Assembly: GCA_944470555.2 (NCBI GenBank)
Contig: OX104127.1
Location: 45,498,934-45,562,933, forward strand
Direction: 5' to 3'
DNA length: 64,000 nucleotides
Source: Heterobilharzia americana
Taxonomy: Eukaryota > Platyhelminthes > Trematoda > Strigeidida > Schistosomatidae
The notes under the pieces are model-generated. The model worked only from the letters and a program-made list of their open reading frames with translations, had not been told where the DNA came from and ran no database searches. A program made the translations under genes and the position numbers. Below, piece after piece: positions 22,640 to 32,704 of this stretch; the stretch's first letter is position 1, and each line of letters begins with the position of its first letter.

Positions 22640-23350
22640 CATTTGTCAGTATGTATTGATTATTAGCGAAGATGTGTCATGAAGCTTCGCTGCCAGTTGA
22701 TGTTCATGTAGACGGATACGAAGAAGGCGACTACTCTGTCCAGCATAGTGGTTTTCACAGTTCCCGCAGTTTATTTTGTTGATAATGTTTGGTTTGTCTT
22801 CCTTTGATATTGTATGTTTTGGCCTGCGTAGCAGAGGGGGAAGAGATTTTGTTTCCCTGTGAGTTACAGCGATTCCAAAAGGCTTAGTCGTGATCTTGGA
22901 GATATTCTTTATGATAATCCATCTGTTGGTTTCCGAGGATGACTTCTTAGTCGAGGATAATGAATTTGCACGCATAGCCGTCCTTCTGGGAAACAGTCAT
23001 TAAGTAGTTTTCTTCTTTTCTCTGTAGGAGTAATGTACAACAATGTGTTTTCGCTGTTTTGAACATTGTTTTTATACAAACGATTTTGTGTGCTGTTGGG
23101 TTGTTGCTATTGTAGTTGAGGATTTTATTTGTATGAGTTGGTTTTCTGCATACTTCATTCTTCAATTTCCCCGAATCCGTTCTAGTGATCAGAACGCCTA
23201 AAAATGCAAGTTTGTCACTTGATTCCTTTTCACTTGTAAAGTTGATGTCGTCTAACGTATTGTAGAATAATTTGTAAGCCTTTTTCGATTCATTTCTTTT
23301 AATGATGCGAAAGGTGTCGTCTGCATATCCTACCTTGATCCTGCGCAAAA
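22640..23350 (-). pseudogene. Penelope-like element fragment: RT motif C to GIY-YIG
   Basis: On the minus strand the first frame (23348-22947) opens with VGYADDTFRIIKRNESKKAY, an intact YADD catalytic motif of reverse transcriptase. LAFLGVLITRTDSGKLKNEV and the KPTHTNKILNYNSNNPTAHK block typical of Penelope-like proteins follow. A frameshift near 22950 leads to a second frame (22975-22646) with the linker and a GIY-YIG start, NIINKINCGNCENHYAGQSS ... LHEHQLAAK. YIG has become YAG. This is the best-preserved PLE in the window, but the frameshift and loss of the N-terminal half make it a pseudogene. Confidence 0.9.
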
Positions 23351-23825
23351 CGAACTAGCTGTTTAGAACTCCCGACCTTTCAGTGGTTCTGTAGTCGCTG
23401 TCAGTCAGTGAAAGAAGCACTTAGAAATCACTCAGCTAACACAAACCTCCGAATTTGGTTTTGATTCTTGATAAGCATTCACGGAAAACAATTCGATGTT
23501 TGGTTCCATATACTTATACACAGGCAGTGGCAAGAGATATCTCAAAATAAGCACTCAGACGTTGTTTGAAAGATACTGTTAAGGAGGAACTAGCCGTTCG
23601 TCTATGATCTATATGGGAGAATGGATTCACATCAGCATTTGTCGGTAAGAGTAATCATCATCAACATAGGACTAGGTATTACTGCGTAACAGTCCATGTG
23701 CCACAGCTCATATCAGTGCATCAAGTAAAAGGGCAGTGAAGTGGAAGATGAAGAGAAGAATATTCAGTCAAAAGAAATACAAAGTATGAAAAGACGGAAA
23801 AGAAGAATGACAAAGTGGTGAGATT
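23351..23825. other. No recognised feature
   Basis: Nothing recognised between a PLE and an RTE fossil, both on the minus strand. Confidence 0.4.
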
Positions 23826-23829
23826 CTGT

Positions 23830-24730
23830 ATAGCGTTAAGATGAGGATAATGTGCATATACATCTGTGCCACTGACATCGGTTCTCAGACATAACACTTA
23901 GAGTCTCCAACCACTGGTTCCTCTTATCCCACGAACCCCAACCGATTAGTCTACATCGTCCCACATGACTCAAACCAACAGTCAGAGACTTCATACATTG
24001 ATGCCATGTTTTAGTCTGGCCACCTCGGGTCTTTTCCCAGCCTGGACCTACTTCGGCCAACATTGTGTGATGAGGCAATCAGCAACTAGGCATACGTAGC
24101 GCGTCCCAACCATTTCAATCGATGAAGGTTCACAACCGTGTCAACTGATTTGCCTCTTTTCCCTAGAACTCTACACCTGACTTCTGTGCTACTCACGTGG
24201 TGGCACCACTGAATATGGCCTATACTATGAAGACGATGGTGGTCAAACACTTGAAGCCTTCTCACGTCTTCCATCTTCAATGGCCATGTTTCACAACCGT
24301 ACAGTAGAAAAGACCGGACTGCTGTGCAGTACACGTGACCCTTAATAGACAATCGGATATCACGGCGACACCACAGGTGGCGTAAGTTGGCGAAAGCCAA
24401 TCGAGCCTTTTGTATACGTGCAGAGATTTCATTGGCCACTGACCTATCAGGGCTGATCCTACTTCCCAGATAAGTGAAGTGGTCAACACACTCAACCACT
24501 TCACTCTCTATTGTTAGCCATGGTGGGGCACTGTCGAAGACCAATCCTGGAGCAACAATTTGCATTTCGGTGGTGAGAACTGCATCCCCAACATTCTCAA
24601 ATTGCCACTCAAAATGTTCAGAAGACTCTGCATTTTGTCAGCGTCTTCACCTAACAGGACAATGTCATCTGCATATTCTAGGTCCAATGAAAATTCTCCT
24701 ATGATTAGGTCAACGTCTGTCTAATCAGGT
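23830..24730 (-). pseudogene. RTE-clade LINE fragment (SR3/Perere-3-like), RT to C-terminus
   Basis: On the minus strand, from about 24720, the translation reads DVDLIIGEFSLDLEYADDIV, including an intact YADD catalytic motif, then DADKMQSLLNILSG and KCKLLLQDW. A frame change near 24540 leads to a 159-codon frame with HFTYLGSRISPD, ARIQKARLAFANLRHLW, LLYGCETWPLKMEDVRRL and the C-terminal LHRLKWLGR. A second break leads to HTMLAEVGPGWEKTRGGQTK and the terminal Trp-rich block ending near 23840. The endonuclease and most of the RT are missing, so this is a 5'-truncated insertion, later mutated. Confidence 0.9.
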
Positions 24731-24899
24731 GACGAGAGGGAGACCTCCATAAGAATATTTATTTCAGTAAGCACAAAAAGTTAAAAAAAAGCTATGGAAT
24801 GCATCCATCTAGCGTTGAAGAAGATTCAACCGATGAACTTACAATTCTGGGGTTCTGTTACCCTTATCATCCTTCTCATTATATACATACTTTTGTATT

Positions 24900-25700
24900 A
24901 GAAGTTCACCCAGCAATTTGAGAACAGCAATAGGGCGGATGGTCCAACTAAACTTTAGTTGACGGGAAACCTTCAAAATAACCAATCACGGTTGGTTACA
25001 TCCATTTACTGTGTTATTGACGCTACGTAAACCTTTGATAAAATTTGTTGGAGAAGGTAATATGATTGAAATAGATAAATATCTTCTTCGGAAATGCAAA
25101 TATAGCCTAGATAGATAACTTGAACAAGACTGGGTAAGTTACAACCTACCCAATGTATGTATACATACACTTGTCTTGGCAAAACGTAGATTCTTGGTAT
25201 ATACTGCAGAAATATGAAGGAAGGACATTTTAAATGGATAAAGAATATATCAGAAATATCTACCGTAGCAGTTTTGCGTATCTCAATTTACACAGTCGCT
25301 TGGAAGTCATGCATGCCTTTATATGAAACAGGTAACCCCCATCAAGCTATTGGTCACAAGAGGAACTTCATTTATCGGACAACTGGAGTGCACACAAACA
25401 ACTTTGAAAATACATGGAGGCGTCTAACAAAGTTCTTAAGACCTTTATTGGAATCATGACGTAATTGGTGTCAATGCAGACAGTGGTATGGTTTCAATGA
25501 TATCTCATGTGAAACAGATTAGTTAATCCCCAGGTTGGCATTCATTATAGATTGACATCAGTTGTAGAAACATTGGAAGCCTGAGAGCACTGAACATCTG
25601 TTTCGTTCTAGTATATGACTCCTCATCAGCTGTAAATATAGTACCACTTTGCTTAACCACTCTTCGTCCTTCAAATTCTTGATTCTGATTGGCCAATGCA
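24900..25700 (+). pseudogene. Merlin-type DNA transposon fossil, copy 1
   Basis: The plus strand carries broken pieces of an IS1016/Merlin-type DDE transposase. One piece reads MIEIDKYLLRKCKYSLDR (first catalytic Asp region, about 25061). Another is ISIYTVAW near the second Asp position, which is no longer Asp. The third reads NPHQAIGHKRNFIYRTTGVH then TNNFENTWRRL (25335-25425), holding the catalytic Glu region. Stops and frameshifts are frequent. A shared 3' segment (GATTCTGATTGGCCAATGC) also follows copy 2. Schistosomes are known to carry Merlin elements. The exact ends and terminal inverted repeats were not resolved. Confidence 0.75.
25531..25625 (-). mobile_element. Family 2 hammerhead-SINE tail and ribozyme fragment
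   Basis: Minus strand: ATGAGGAGTC, GAACGAAACAGATGTTCAGTG, then the tail ending ATGCCAACCT. The first core base and stem II are mutated. It sits inside Merlin copy 1, between the transposase remnants and the shared 3' segment. Confidence 0.7.
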
Positions 25701-25979
25701 TACTTTAATGCGACTCGCTGTCGCTTACGTTTAGTTGAACAGTACAGACTAATAAATATTCTTCGGTGTCTGGTTACCCCTTTTGTGATGTGAAAATTCT
25801 CACAGGTGCCTTAACTTATGTTCATACACAGCAGTTGGTTTCTTTCGGTGTAAAAAATGCCGTTCGAAATCCTACACCAAGCTTGATAACTCTGTTCAAA
25901 AAGAAGCGAAGTATCTATGCAACCGCTAAAGAAACTTCTAAGTACAAACAAAATATAAAAGATAAAAACAATATTTTTC

Positions 25980-28444
25980 CTCGCTGGAATCGGAGAGGCG
26001 AAATGACGCCAGTTGCTGAAAGCTGTCAGGAAGCCAATTGGCCGTTGTATCTTCTCTCGATGAAAGCGAAAGTAAACGTGGGGACATGGAATGTCCACAC
26101 AATGTTTGAACCTACCAAGGTTGACCAGATTGCAAAGGAGATGAGAAGGTATCGCATTGAAGTGTTAGGAATTTGCAAAAGCAGATGGAATGGGAGTGGA
26201 CTCTACAAACTGTCAACGGGAGGAGAGTAAATAATCTACTCCGATATTGTCACCCAGACGACAACCACGAGCACACTGAGTTATGGAGTGGCTATCATGA
26301 TGTCCTCAAGAGCATCGCAAGCTCTAATGCAGTGGGAACCAATCTGCTCCTGCAGGATAATGACAGCAGGATTCAACTCAAAAGGAAGGAAAGTCACAAT
26401 CATACAATACTACGCACCTACAAATAATGCAGATGAAGAGGAGAAGGAGGAATTCTGCAGACAACTTCAATCAGCACTGGACAAGACCTCACTCTAGTTG
26501 GCGACTTCAAAATTCATTTGAATGGGCAACATGAATGCCAAACTGGGAGCGGACAACACAGGAAGAGAACCAATCATGGGTCGAGAAGTGCTCGGTGAAA
26601 TGAAAGAGAATGGAGAATTCTGTGCAGAATTCTGTGCATTCAATGATTTGATGATTGGAGGCGCTGTGTTCAAGCACAAGGATATTGACAAAGCGAGCAA
26701 CATGGACTTCACCAGATGGACACACTGAAAATCAGATCGACTTCATGTCGATGTGAAGAAAGTGGAGGCGCAGCCAGTCTAATGGACACAAGGTCAAGGA
26801 GGGGAGCAGATGTAGGTTCACACCATTCACAGTCTAGTGCAAGGAACCTACCTTCAAAATCAAGTTGAAAACCTTTAAATAAGTTAGTGATAGACCACAG
26901 TTCAAGTTCAACACCTAGAACAGAAACTGAACTAAAGGACATCTTCACGCCAGCCATGAAGACAAAATGGGGGATATCGAGCAACATCCCTGAAGGACCG
27001 GGCGTGGAATAACACTGCAACTCTTTCAAAGCCATGTAGAAAGAAACCTGCATAACCGTGTTAGGAAGGAGGAAGAGGCACGACAAGGAACAGATCTCGA
27101 CGTACACATAGAAGCTGATAGAGGAGAGGAGAATGGTGAAGCAGAAGATAAACCAGTGCAAGGATGAACGACAAGAAGAGGAACTGAGTATAAGGTATAA
27201 AATACTGGACAAAGAAGTGAAGAAGAGTGCACCGAAAGACAAAAGACACTTCCACGACACATTAGCAAGTGAAGCAGAACAGGCTGCAGGTAGGAGAGAC
27301 CTGACAACATTGTATCAAATAACCAGGTTACTATCTGGGAGGAGATCAACGCAGATGAAAACGATAAAAGATGATGAAGGAAATATGATTACCAGAAAAG
27401 AGAAACGAAAGAAACTATGGGCCGACCACTTCAAAAAGCTCTTGAATCGACGACCACCTGAACTTCGTCCAGAAATACCACCTGCAGCTGCTGAACTACA
27501 AGTGAAAATAAATCCTCCAACAAAAGTGGACGTCCTGAACGCCATAAAGCTACTGAAATATGGGAAATCAGCAGGACCAGATGGAATCCCGCCAGAAGCA
27601 CCGAGAACAGACACAGAGACAACAGCGGACATGCTCACACCACTATTGCAGAAGGTCTGGAAGGAAGGGAAGGTACCTGCAGATTGGAAGGACTACCTGA
27701 TCAAACTCCCAAAGAAGAGCGACCTAAGTCTTTGCAAGAACTGGCGAGTAATCACGCTCCTGTCTACCCCAAGCAAAATATTAAGCCGCTTCATCCTGGA
27801 GAGACTAAAGGATGCACTTGATTCAAAACTACGACCGGAACAGACTGGATTCAGGAAGTACAAATCATATGCGGACCAAATTACAACGCCTCGCATCATC
27901 ATAGAACAGAGTATAGAATGGCAGTCAACCCTCTATCCTAACTCAACTTCATTGACTTTGAGAAGGCCTTTGACAGTGTCGACCGAGAAGTAATCTGGAA
28001 ACTGCTTCAACGCTACGGAATACCACAAACCTTTATCAATCTCATTCAACAACTATGGGAAGACGCCACATGCCAAGTAATTCACAATGGGAAACTCAGT
28101 GATGCCTTTGAAGCGAAGACGCGAAGGAGTAAGACAAGGCTGCCTAATATCACCCATGATCTTCCTGATTGTGGTCGACTGGATCATGCAACAAACAACT
28201 GTGAAGAGCGAGAAGAGGGGGATATGCTGGACCGGGTAAATATCCTAGAAGACTTGGATTTCGCCAACGACTGATGTCTACTGTCACACAAACTTGAAGA
28301 TCTACAGGCGAAAACTAACAAGTTGACAGAAGAGGCGAGGTAGGGCAGCCAAGACGGGACTTCAAGTTAACGTAGAGAAGACTGAGGTGATGACGCATGG
28401 CCCACAGTCAGTAAGAGGGAGAGTCAGAGGTACGGATAAAGATA
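25980..28444 (+). pseudogene. RTE-clade LINE copy A (SR2-like), internally deleted
   Basis: The order is endonuclease, linker, RT. The apurinic-type endonuclease starts with KVNVGTWNVHTMF (about 26069), has an in-frame stop at 26228, and continues as KVTIIQYYAPTN and GNMNAKLGADNTGREPIMGR. The RT frame 27133-27993 (286 codons) contains KSAGPDGIPPEA, WRVITLLSTPSKI and RPEQTGFRKYKS. It then shifts frame just before FIDFEKAFDSVDRE (about 27945). The catalytic YADD position reads FAND followed by a stop (28262-28276). The copy jumps from the GAGGTGATG at about 28389 to a downstream sequence found in copy C at 59401, losing about 780 bases. Copies B and C carry the same frameshift, FAND and stop wherever they overlap. 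Confidence 0.92.
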
Positions 28445-28492
28445 CTTACATACATATGCAAACATTTCATACCATAGATCTTGATAAAAAGT

Positions 28493-28575
28493 TTAATGAT
28501 GGATGGTGGCTAACAGTGAAACCCAGGACGTGCGTTTCGTCCTATTTGGGACTCGTTAGCTAGCAACAACATTAA
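28493..28575 (-). mobile_element. Smα-like SINE ribozyme fragment
   Basis: The minus strand carries CTAACGA (core G5 changed to A), stem II GTCC/GGAC, GAAAC, GCACGTCC and the tail. Inactive by that core change. Confidence 0.8.
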
Positions 28576-28834
28576 TTGCTACAGATTGTTTAAAAAGTAG
28601 AAGATGGGATATTTCGACAGTATGTATGTGTGTGTATTGGTTTCCTTAGCAAAAAGGAAGAAATTGGAGTAAGTAATTTCAGAAAACTGAGGTATTTATG
28701 ATACAGATTTCACTATGCTAACTGAGAAAATCAAGTGATGATGTAATTACTACATTCATTGGCGAAATCAACTCTTTTTTGGCCGAAATATGATCACAGG
28801 AGGACAAAGTATACCTAATGATGGTAATTTCTGC

Positions 28835-28940
28835 AACGAGATGATAACTGGTGTTGAAAGTAAAGCTTGAATAGTGGTGTAAATTCGAACCGGTGACCTC
28901 TGGGTTGTCAGTCTAATAACATACTGACTAAAGTGCAAGT
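28835..28940 (-). mobile_element. tRNA-like repeat fragment (family 4-like)
   Basis: B box on the minus strand (CCGGTTCGAATTT), with a weak A box and a family 4-like tail (plus strand ATGATAACTGGTGTTGAAAG). Strongly degraded. Confidence 0.5.
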
Positions 28941-29039
28941 GTAAAGGTTTTGAATTCTCTCCTAACATCATTATTACTACTACTGACAACTGTGTTACTT
29001 AGACTTAGTTCGTCCCCTTCTATGTCAGCTAAAGTTGGC

Positions 29040-29830
29040 TTGTAAAATGTTTAAGTAACAGGGCCAAACTTACTACTAAAACACAAGATCTAAGACAGGA
29101 AAGCAGATACTTTAAGGATACCTCACTCATCAACAATGTCTCTCTTAAATTAATGGACAAATTTCCTAGTATTCGTCAGAAAGATATGGCTAATGTCAGT
29201 AAAACCTCTACAGTATTGCCATACAAGGAAGGCACCTTAGAGACATTACTTAGGATCGTCAATAAGGCAGACTGGGATCAGAGTGGCATTTAAACCTACA
29301 AACTCACAAAAGTAAGCTTCGTAGGTTATTAGATCCTACTAATCCAACTAAACGGAATTATTTAGTTCACTGAATCCCTTGCAATGAATATCAAGTCAAA
29401 TGCATAGGCCAAAGTCATCGACCAGAGTCAATTAGGCTATTCGAGCACGAAAACCCACCTGGATCAAAGTTGAAAGACCCTAATGAGATGAGGAATTCAG
29501 AAAAAAGCTCTACCACAGAATAGGATGGGATGGGGGTGAAAATCCTTAAAACTAACATAGCAGGGTGGGGGGAAAGGTTGGTAAGTGAATCTTTGTTTAT
29601 CGAACCAACGTCTAACACATGGAACAGGAATGAATCGGCACCAGTTCCGGATATCTGCAGACTCCTACTACTTTTATCACAAATGAGGCGAGGAAATTGG
29701 AACTATATCAAGGATTTCTCAAAGTTGTGGAGTTATATTGATCTGACTATGGACTGTCGCCTACATTGTTTGAAACGTAATCCAGCAAATACTAATGTTC
29801 CACTATGTGATACATCCAATAAATCAACTT
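29040..29830 (+). pseudogene. Penelope-like element fragment, linker to C-terminus
   Basis: Across frames the translation gives KTSTVLPYKEGTLETLLRIV (linker), then KRNYLVH, IPCNEYQVKCIGQSHRPESI and RLFEHE. These are the GIY-YIG domain with CIG for YIG. The C-terminal run from 29530, GERLVSESLFIEPTSNTWNR, matches PLE C-termini that list flanking Asn/Trp residues. At least four frame changes occur. A hammerhead-like motif lies about 430 bases downstream (30270-30308). Confidence 0.8.
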
Positions 29831-30267
29831 AAATGGTATGCAGATAGTAATTTCATGTTGGTTTTCCAGTTGGCTTTTATTGTCATCCTGATAAAGTAAT
29901 TCAAATTAATTTATATGACCATACTTTATTGCGTAGTAGCTTTTCAGTTTTCGTTTATATTCTGAAACCCCTACTGATGTTACGTAATACTTGTCACGTC
30001 TCAGTCGATAGTTTACTAGGCGATATACTTCTGTCTCTAGTTGGAAGCTTTTCTTGAACATATTCATCATTCTCTTGTATATTTATGAAGTTAGAGCTTC
30101 GAAAATAACGTTATCAAAAAAGAAGATTTTAGTCCTTGTAACTGTCTTCCAACTCATTTTAAACAATCGATTAAGTCCCTGATTATCAGGGCTGACTGTT
30201 GGTCATTAATTTCTGTCAGTTTTAAGCATTATTCAGTTAACAATTTATACTGGAGAATACAGAGACA

Positions 30268-30310
30268 CCTTGCTGAAGAGTACTAGTAAACGCGAAACCT
30301 ACGTCAACCA
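30268..30310 (+). ncRNA. Hammerhead-like motif downstream of a Penelope-like element
   Basis: The plus strand reads TTGCTGAAGAGTACTAG followed by AAACGCGAAACCTACGTCAACC. CTGAAGA fits CUGANGA, GAAA follows, and A-C-CTAC-G-T-C fits a minimal stem III with a GTC cleavage site. Stem II pairs only at its base, and stem I pairing is not evident. Penelope-like elements of many animals carry hammerheads in their terminal repeats, which makes a decayed ribozyme plausible here. Confidence 0.35.
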
Positions 30311-30409
30311 GGACTGGACATCATCTGGGTGATATCTTTAAAAAGATGAAATGATTACTTTCGATAACACCATTCATTGATGCTAAAGAGTTTTTCCTTA
30401 TCTCTATCC

Positions 30410-31240
30410 ACAGGCCAGTTAGTTTCCAATCGAACCATTGGTCCAACTTCAGTGATGCGAAACCTTGAGGATGACCAATGAGGTTTTGGATGCTGAGGTG
30501 AAAGTCATTCGTTACGTCCGTCTACAGTATTGGTGATGCTGTCGAAACTTGATGAATTACTACGGAAATGATGGAAGTAGATGAATGTCTTGCTTGGAAA
30601 AGTAAGTATAATGGAAGAAGACGACTCAAACAGGACTTGGTAGGTTACATAACTATATGTTAACAAGTCACAGATTCTCAGCATTTATGACAGAAATACA
30701 AAGAGAGGGCACTTTCAGTGGATGAAGGATAGGTCAGAAATATCTATCCTACCAGTTATAGAAAAAAGATAGCTTCAGGTACTACAATATACACAGATGC
30801 CTAGAAGTGGTACATACCGTTATCCGGAATGGGTTACCCCCATCAAGCTATTCTTAACAAGAAGCACTTCGTTCATCGGAGAACTGGGGTGCACGCAAAC
30901 AATATCGAAAACATGTGCAGTCGTCTCAAAAGGTTTCTAAGACTCTTGACACGATCACGATGTGGTCTCATATGCAGGAGTGGTAGTATAGACACCGGTA
31001 TAGTTTCATAGGTTACAAACCTATTGAAAATCTAGGTAGTTTTACTTCTCACATGAAACATCTATAAATTGTAAGTAAAGTACCATTTTCCTCAATAATT
31101 ATGTTGTTTTTCACATATTCGATTCTGATTGGTTAGTGTATACTTGAAATTGATTGGCCGTCATTAGAGTTCAGTTGAGCCGAAACATTTATTGATGCGA
31201 CTGTCTATGGATTGAGGAGAAAAACTCAAAGGTGAATTCT
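30410..31240 (+). pseudogene. Merlin-type DNA transposon fossil, copy 2
   Basis: The transposase pieces keep MMEVDECLAWKSKYNGRRRL (first Asp, about 30571), GTTIYTDA (second Asp, about 30777) and MGYPHQAILNKKHFVHRRTG then VHANNIENMCSRLKRFLRLL with the Glu (30829-30945). All three DDE residues are still visible, although in different frames and with stops. The 3' segment GATTCTGATTGGTTAGTGTA is shared with copy 1. It is inactive, but better preserved than copy 1. Confidence 0.8.
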
Positions 31241-31384
31241 TTCATCGAGTTGACGCCACATGCCTTCAAATGCTATTTAAGCTTGCTGACATTTGAAAAC
31301 CTTTCTGACGCTCTTTAGTCATCATTAGATGTTGTACTACTTCACTTAACAAATCACTTTTGGCGGGGAGATGGAGAATAGACA

Positions 31385-31515
31385 GTAAACTTTTGACTTG
31401 TATATTATCAATACTGGGTGTTGACATGAGAATTGAGACCGCAGTCGGTCTCGAACCAGCGACTACCGGGTTTCTGGCGCGGTAGCTACGATATCCAATT
31501 GGAGATTTGTAGAGG
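31385..31515 (-). mobile_element. tRNA-like SINE (family 4)
   Basis: B box on the minus strand (CGCTGGTTCGAGACCGACT), part of the A-box side, and a tail whose plus strand reads CAATACTGGGTGTTGAC. Confidence 0.65.
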
Positions 31516-31519
31516 TCGG

Positions 31520-31712
31520 TTGATTTCAGGGTAGTAGTGACCACTGAAGCACTCAACAGTTGTTTTGTCCTATTGAAGGACCTCTCAGTGATGCATGCCC
31601 ACCACCTTGTCATATTATGAAGAATCAGATGTCCAGTGCTCCTACCTTTTTTCATGATTCTCCTACTGATTGAAATCAGTCCATGATAAAAAAATACCTC
31701 AAATTAAAAAAA
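31520..31712. mobile_element. Family 2 hammerhead-SINE fold-back pair, degraded
   Basis: The left piece (31520-31600) is a minus-strand tail plus ribozyme (CTGAGAG, AAAACAACTGTTGAGTG). The right piece (31601-31712) is a plus-strand ribozyme half (TCAGATGTCCAGTGCTCC) with tail (TTGAAATCAGTCCATGAT). This is the same layout as the sharp fold-back at 37183-37432, but older. Confidence 0.6.
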
Positions 31713-31799
31713 AATGAAGTTTGGTTTAAGAATTGGAAAGCTTAAAGCACAAAAAGAGAACAAGTTTATTTCCGGATATATTAATTCGGTTTGTATTGT

Positions 31800-32400
31800 C
31801 AAAGCTTTAGAAATGTGAAGTACACTCCTCCTGACAACTTTTGCAAGATTACGGTGTATTTTGTAGACTACTGAGAGCGAATTTCATAAAACCATGTGTC
31901 CACTGCCAACTAAACTGCATACCATGGGTTTTACTGGGACTGGGGGAAGGTGTTGGCACAGACGTTGTATTATATTTCTCCGCATGCGGTTCGTATGCCG
32001 AGCTCCTCAAAAGCAGGTGGAATGATATATGCGGATGGAAGAGGCTAACAGTGGTATTTTGTTTTTCGTACACCAGTATGGGTAATTTTTAGGCAAGTTG
32101 TTCTTTTTATAGCCTTTGTTAGTCCGCATTTTTGTATGTCATTTGCTGCGTCTCCATTGAATTCTAAATTCAGAAGTAGTTTCTTCTTCTTCTCTACAAT
32201 GATAGATGACAGATGGGTGACATTTCGATGCAGACTTTTATCTGTGAGACTTTCCGGGTATCTGTTTCTGATGAAAGCTGATCTTAGAAGTCGAATTTTT
32301 TCTTCTGCAGTGTTGGGAGCCTATATTCCAATAGCGATGGATCAATTTAGTCAATTTACTAACGGGTAACTACAAGCTACAGTTCTGATGGCCAGTAGCG
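31800..32400 (-). pseudogene. Penelope-like element fragment, linker and GIY-YIG
   Basis: The minus strand from about 32330 reads EEKIRLLRSAFIRNRYPESL, then IIVEKKKKLLLNLEFNGDAA, the segment with the F-x-G-D motif that precedes the GIY-YIG domain in PLE proteins. Further on, in other frames, it gives IRIYHSTCF and RMRRNIIQRLCQHLPPV, recognisable as a decayed GIY-YIG core. The plus-strand frames in this region (31841-32092 and 32136-32369) are shadows. Confidence 0.65.
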
Positions 32401-32467
32401 ATATGACTGTGCTAAACGTAGGTGTATCTGTACACTAACCAACTATACTTGTTTATATTAATTATGA

Positions 32468-32700
32468 ATAGTGATTAGTGGTGGGATCCATGACCCACGT
32501 TTCATCCCACCTGGAACTCGTCAGTTGGATGTACCTGCCTCCCAGTGAACGATGTTGTTCCCACTAAAACTCGAACCATGGACCGATTCTTTTGAACGCT
32601 AGAGCATTATCCACTAGGCCAATTAGTCACGATAGCTACTTCTTGTGCGATGGGTATATTTTTATGTTGTTACTTGCATCACTAACTGGAGTGAGGGAAA
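32468..32700 (-). mobile_element. Smα-like SINE, nearly full
   Basis: On the minus strand: spacer (ATACCCATCGCACAAGAAGTAGC), A box (TTGGCCTAGTGGATAATGC), B box (CATGGTTCGAGTTT), GTGGGAACAACATCG, then the hammerhead listed separately. The head is truncated. Confidence 0.88.
32486..32530 (-). ncRNA. Hammerhead ribozyme, Smα type, core intact
   Basis: The minus strand has stem I ATCCA/TGGAT (with an A/A mismatch next to the core). The core CTGACGA is intact. Stem II GTTCC/GGGAT pairs with wobbles. GAAA is intact. Stem III is A-C-GTGG-G-T, followed by C17. No other Smα copy in this window keeps all core residues. The palindrome CGCGCG has drifted to CGTGGG. Whether it cleaves would depend on tertiary contacts that I cannot judge. 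Confidence 0.6.
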
Positions 32701-32704
32701 GAGC

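Noticed and set aside
26709..27349. Long minus-strand frames (183 and 107 codons) over LINE copy A, and plus-strand equivalents at 55290-55896
   Set aside because: They are antisense shadows of the RTE coding strand. The sense strand carries recognisable endonuclease and RT blocks.
31841..32092. 83-codon plus-strand frame as an unknown gene
   Set aside because: The opposite strand reads as a decayed Penelope-like GIY-YIG region.
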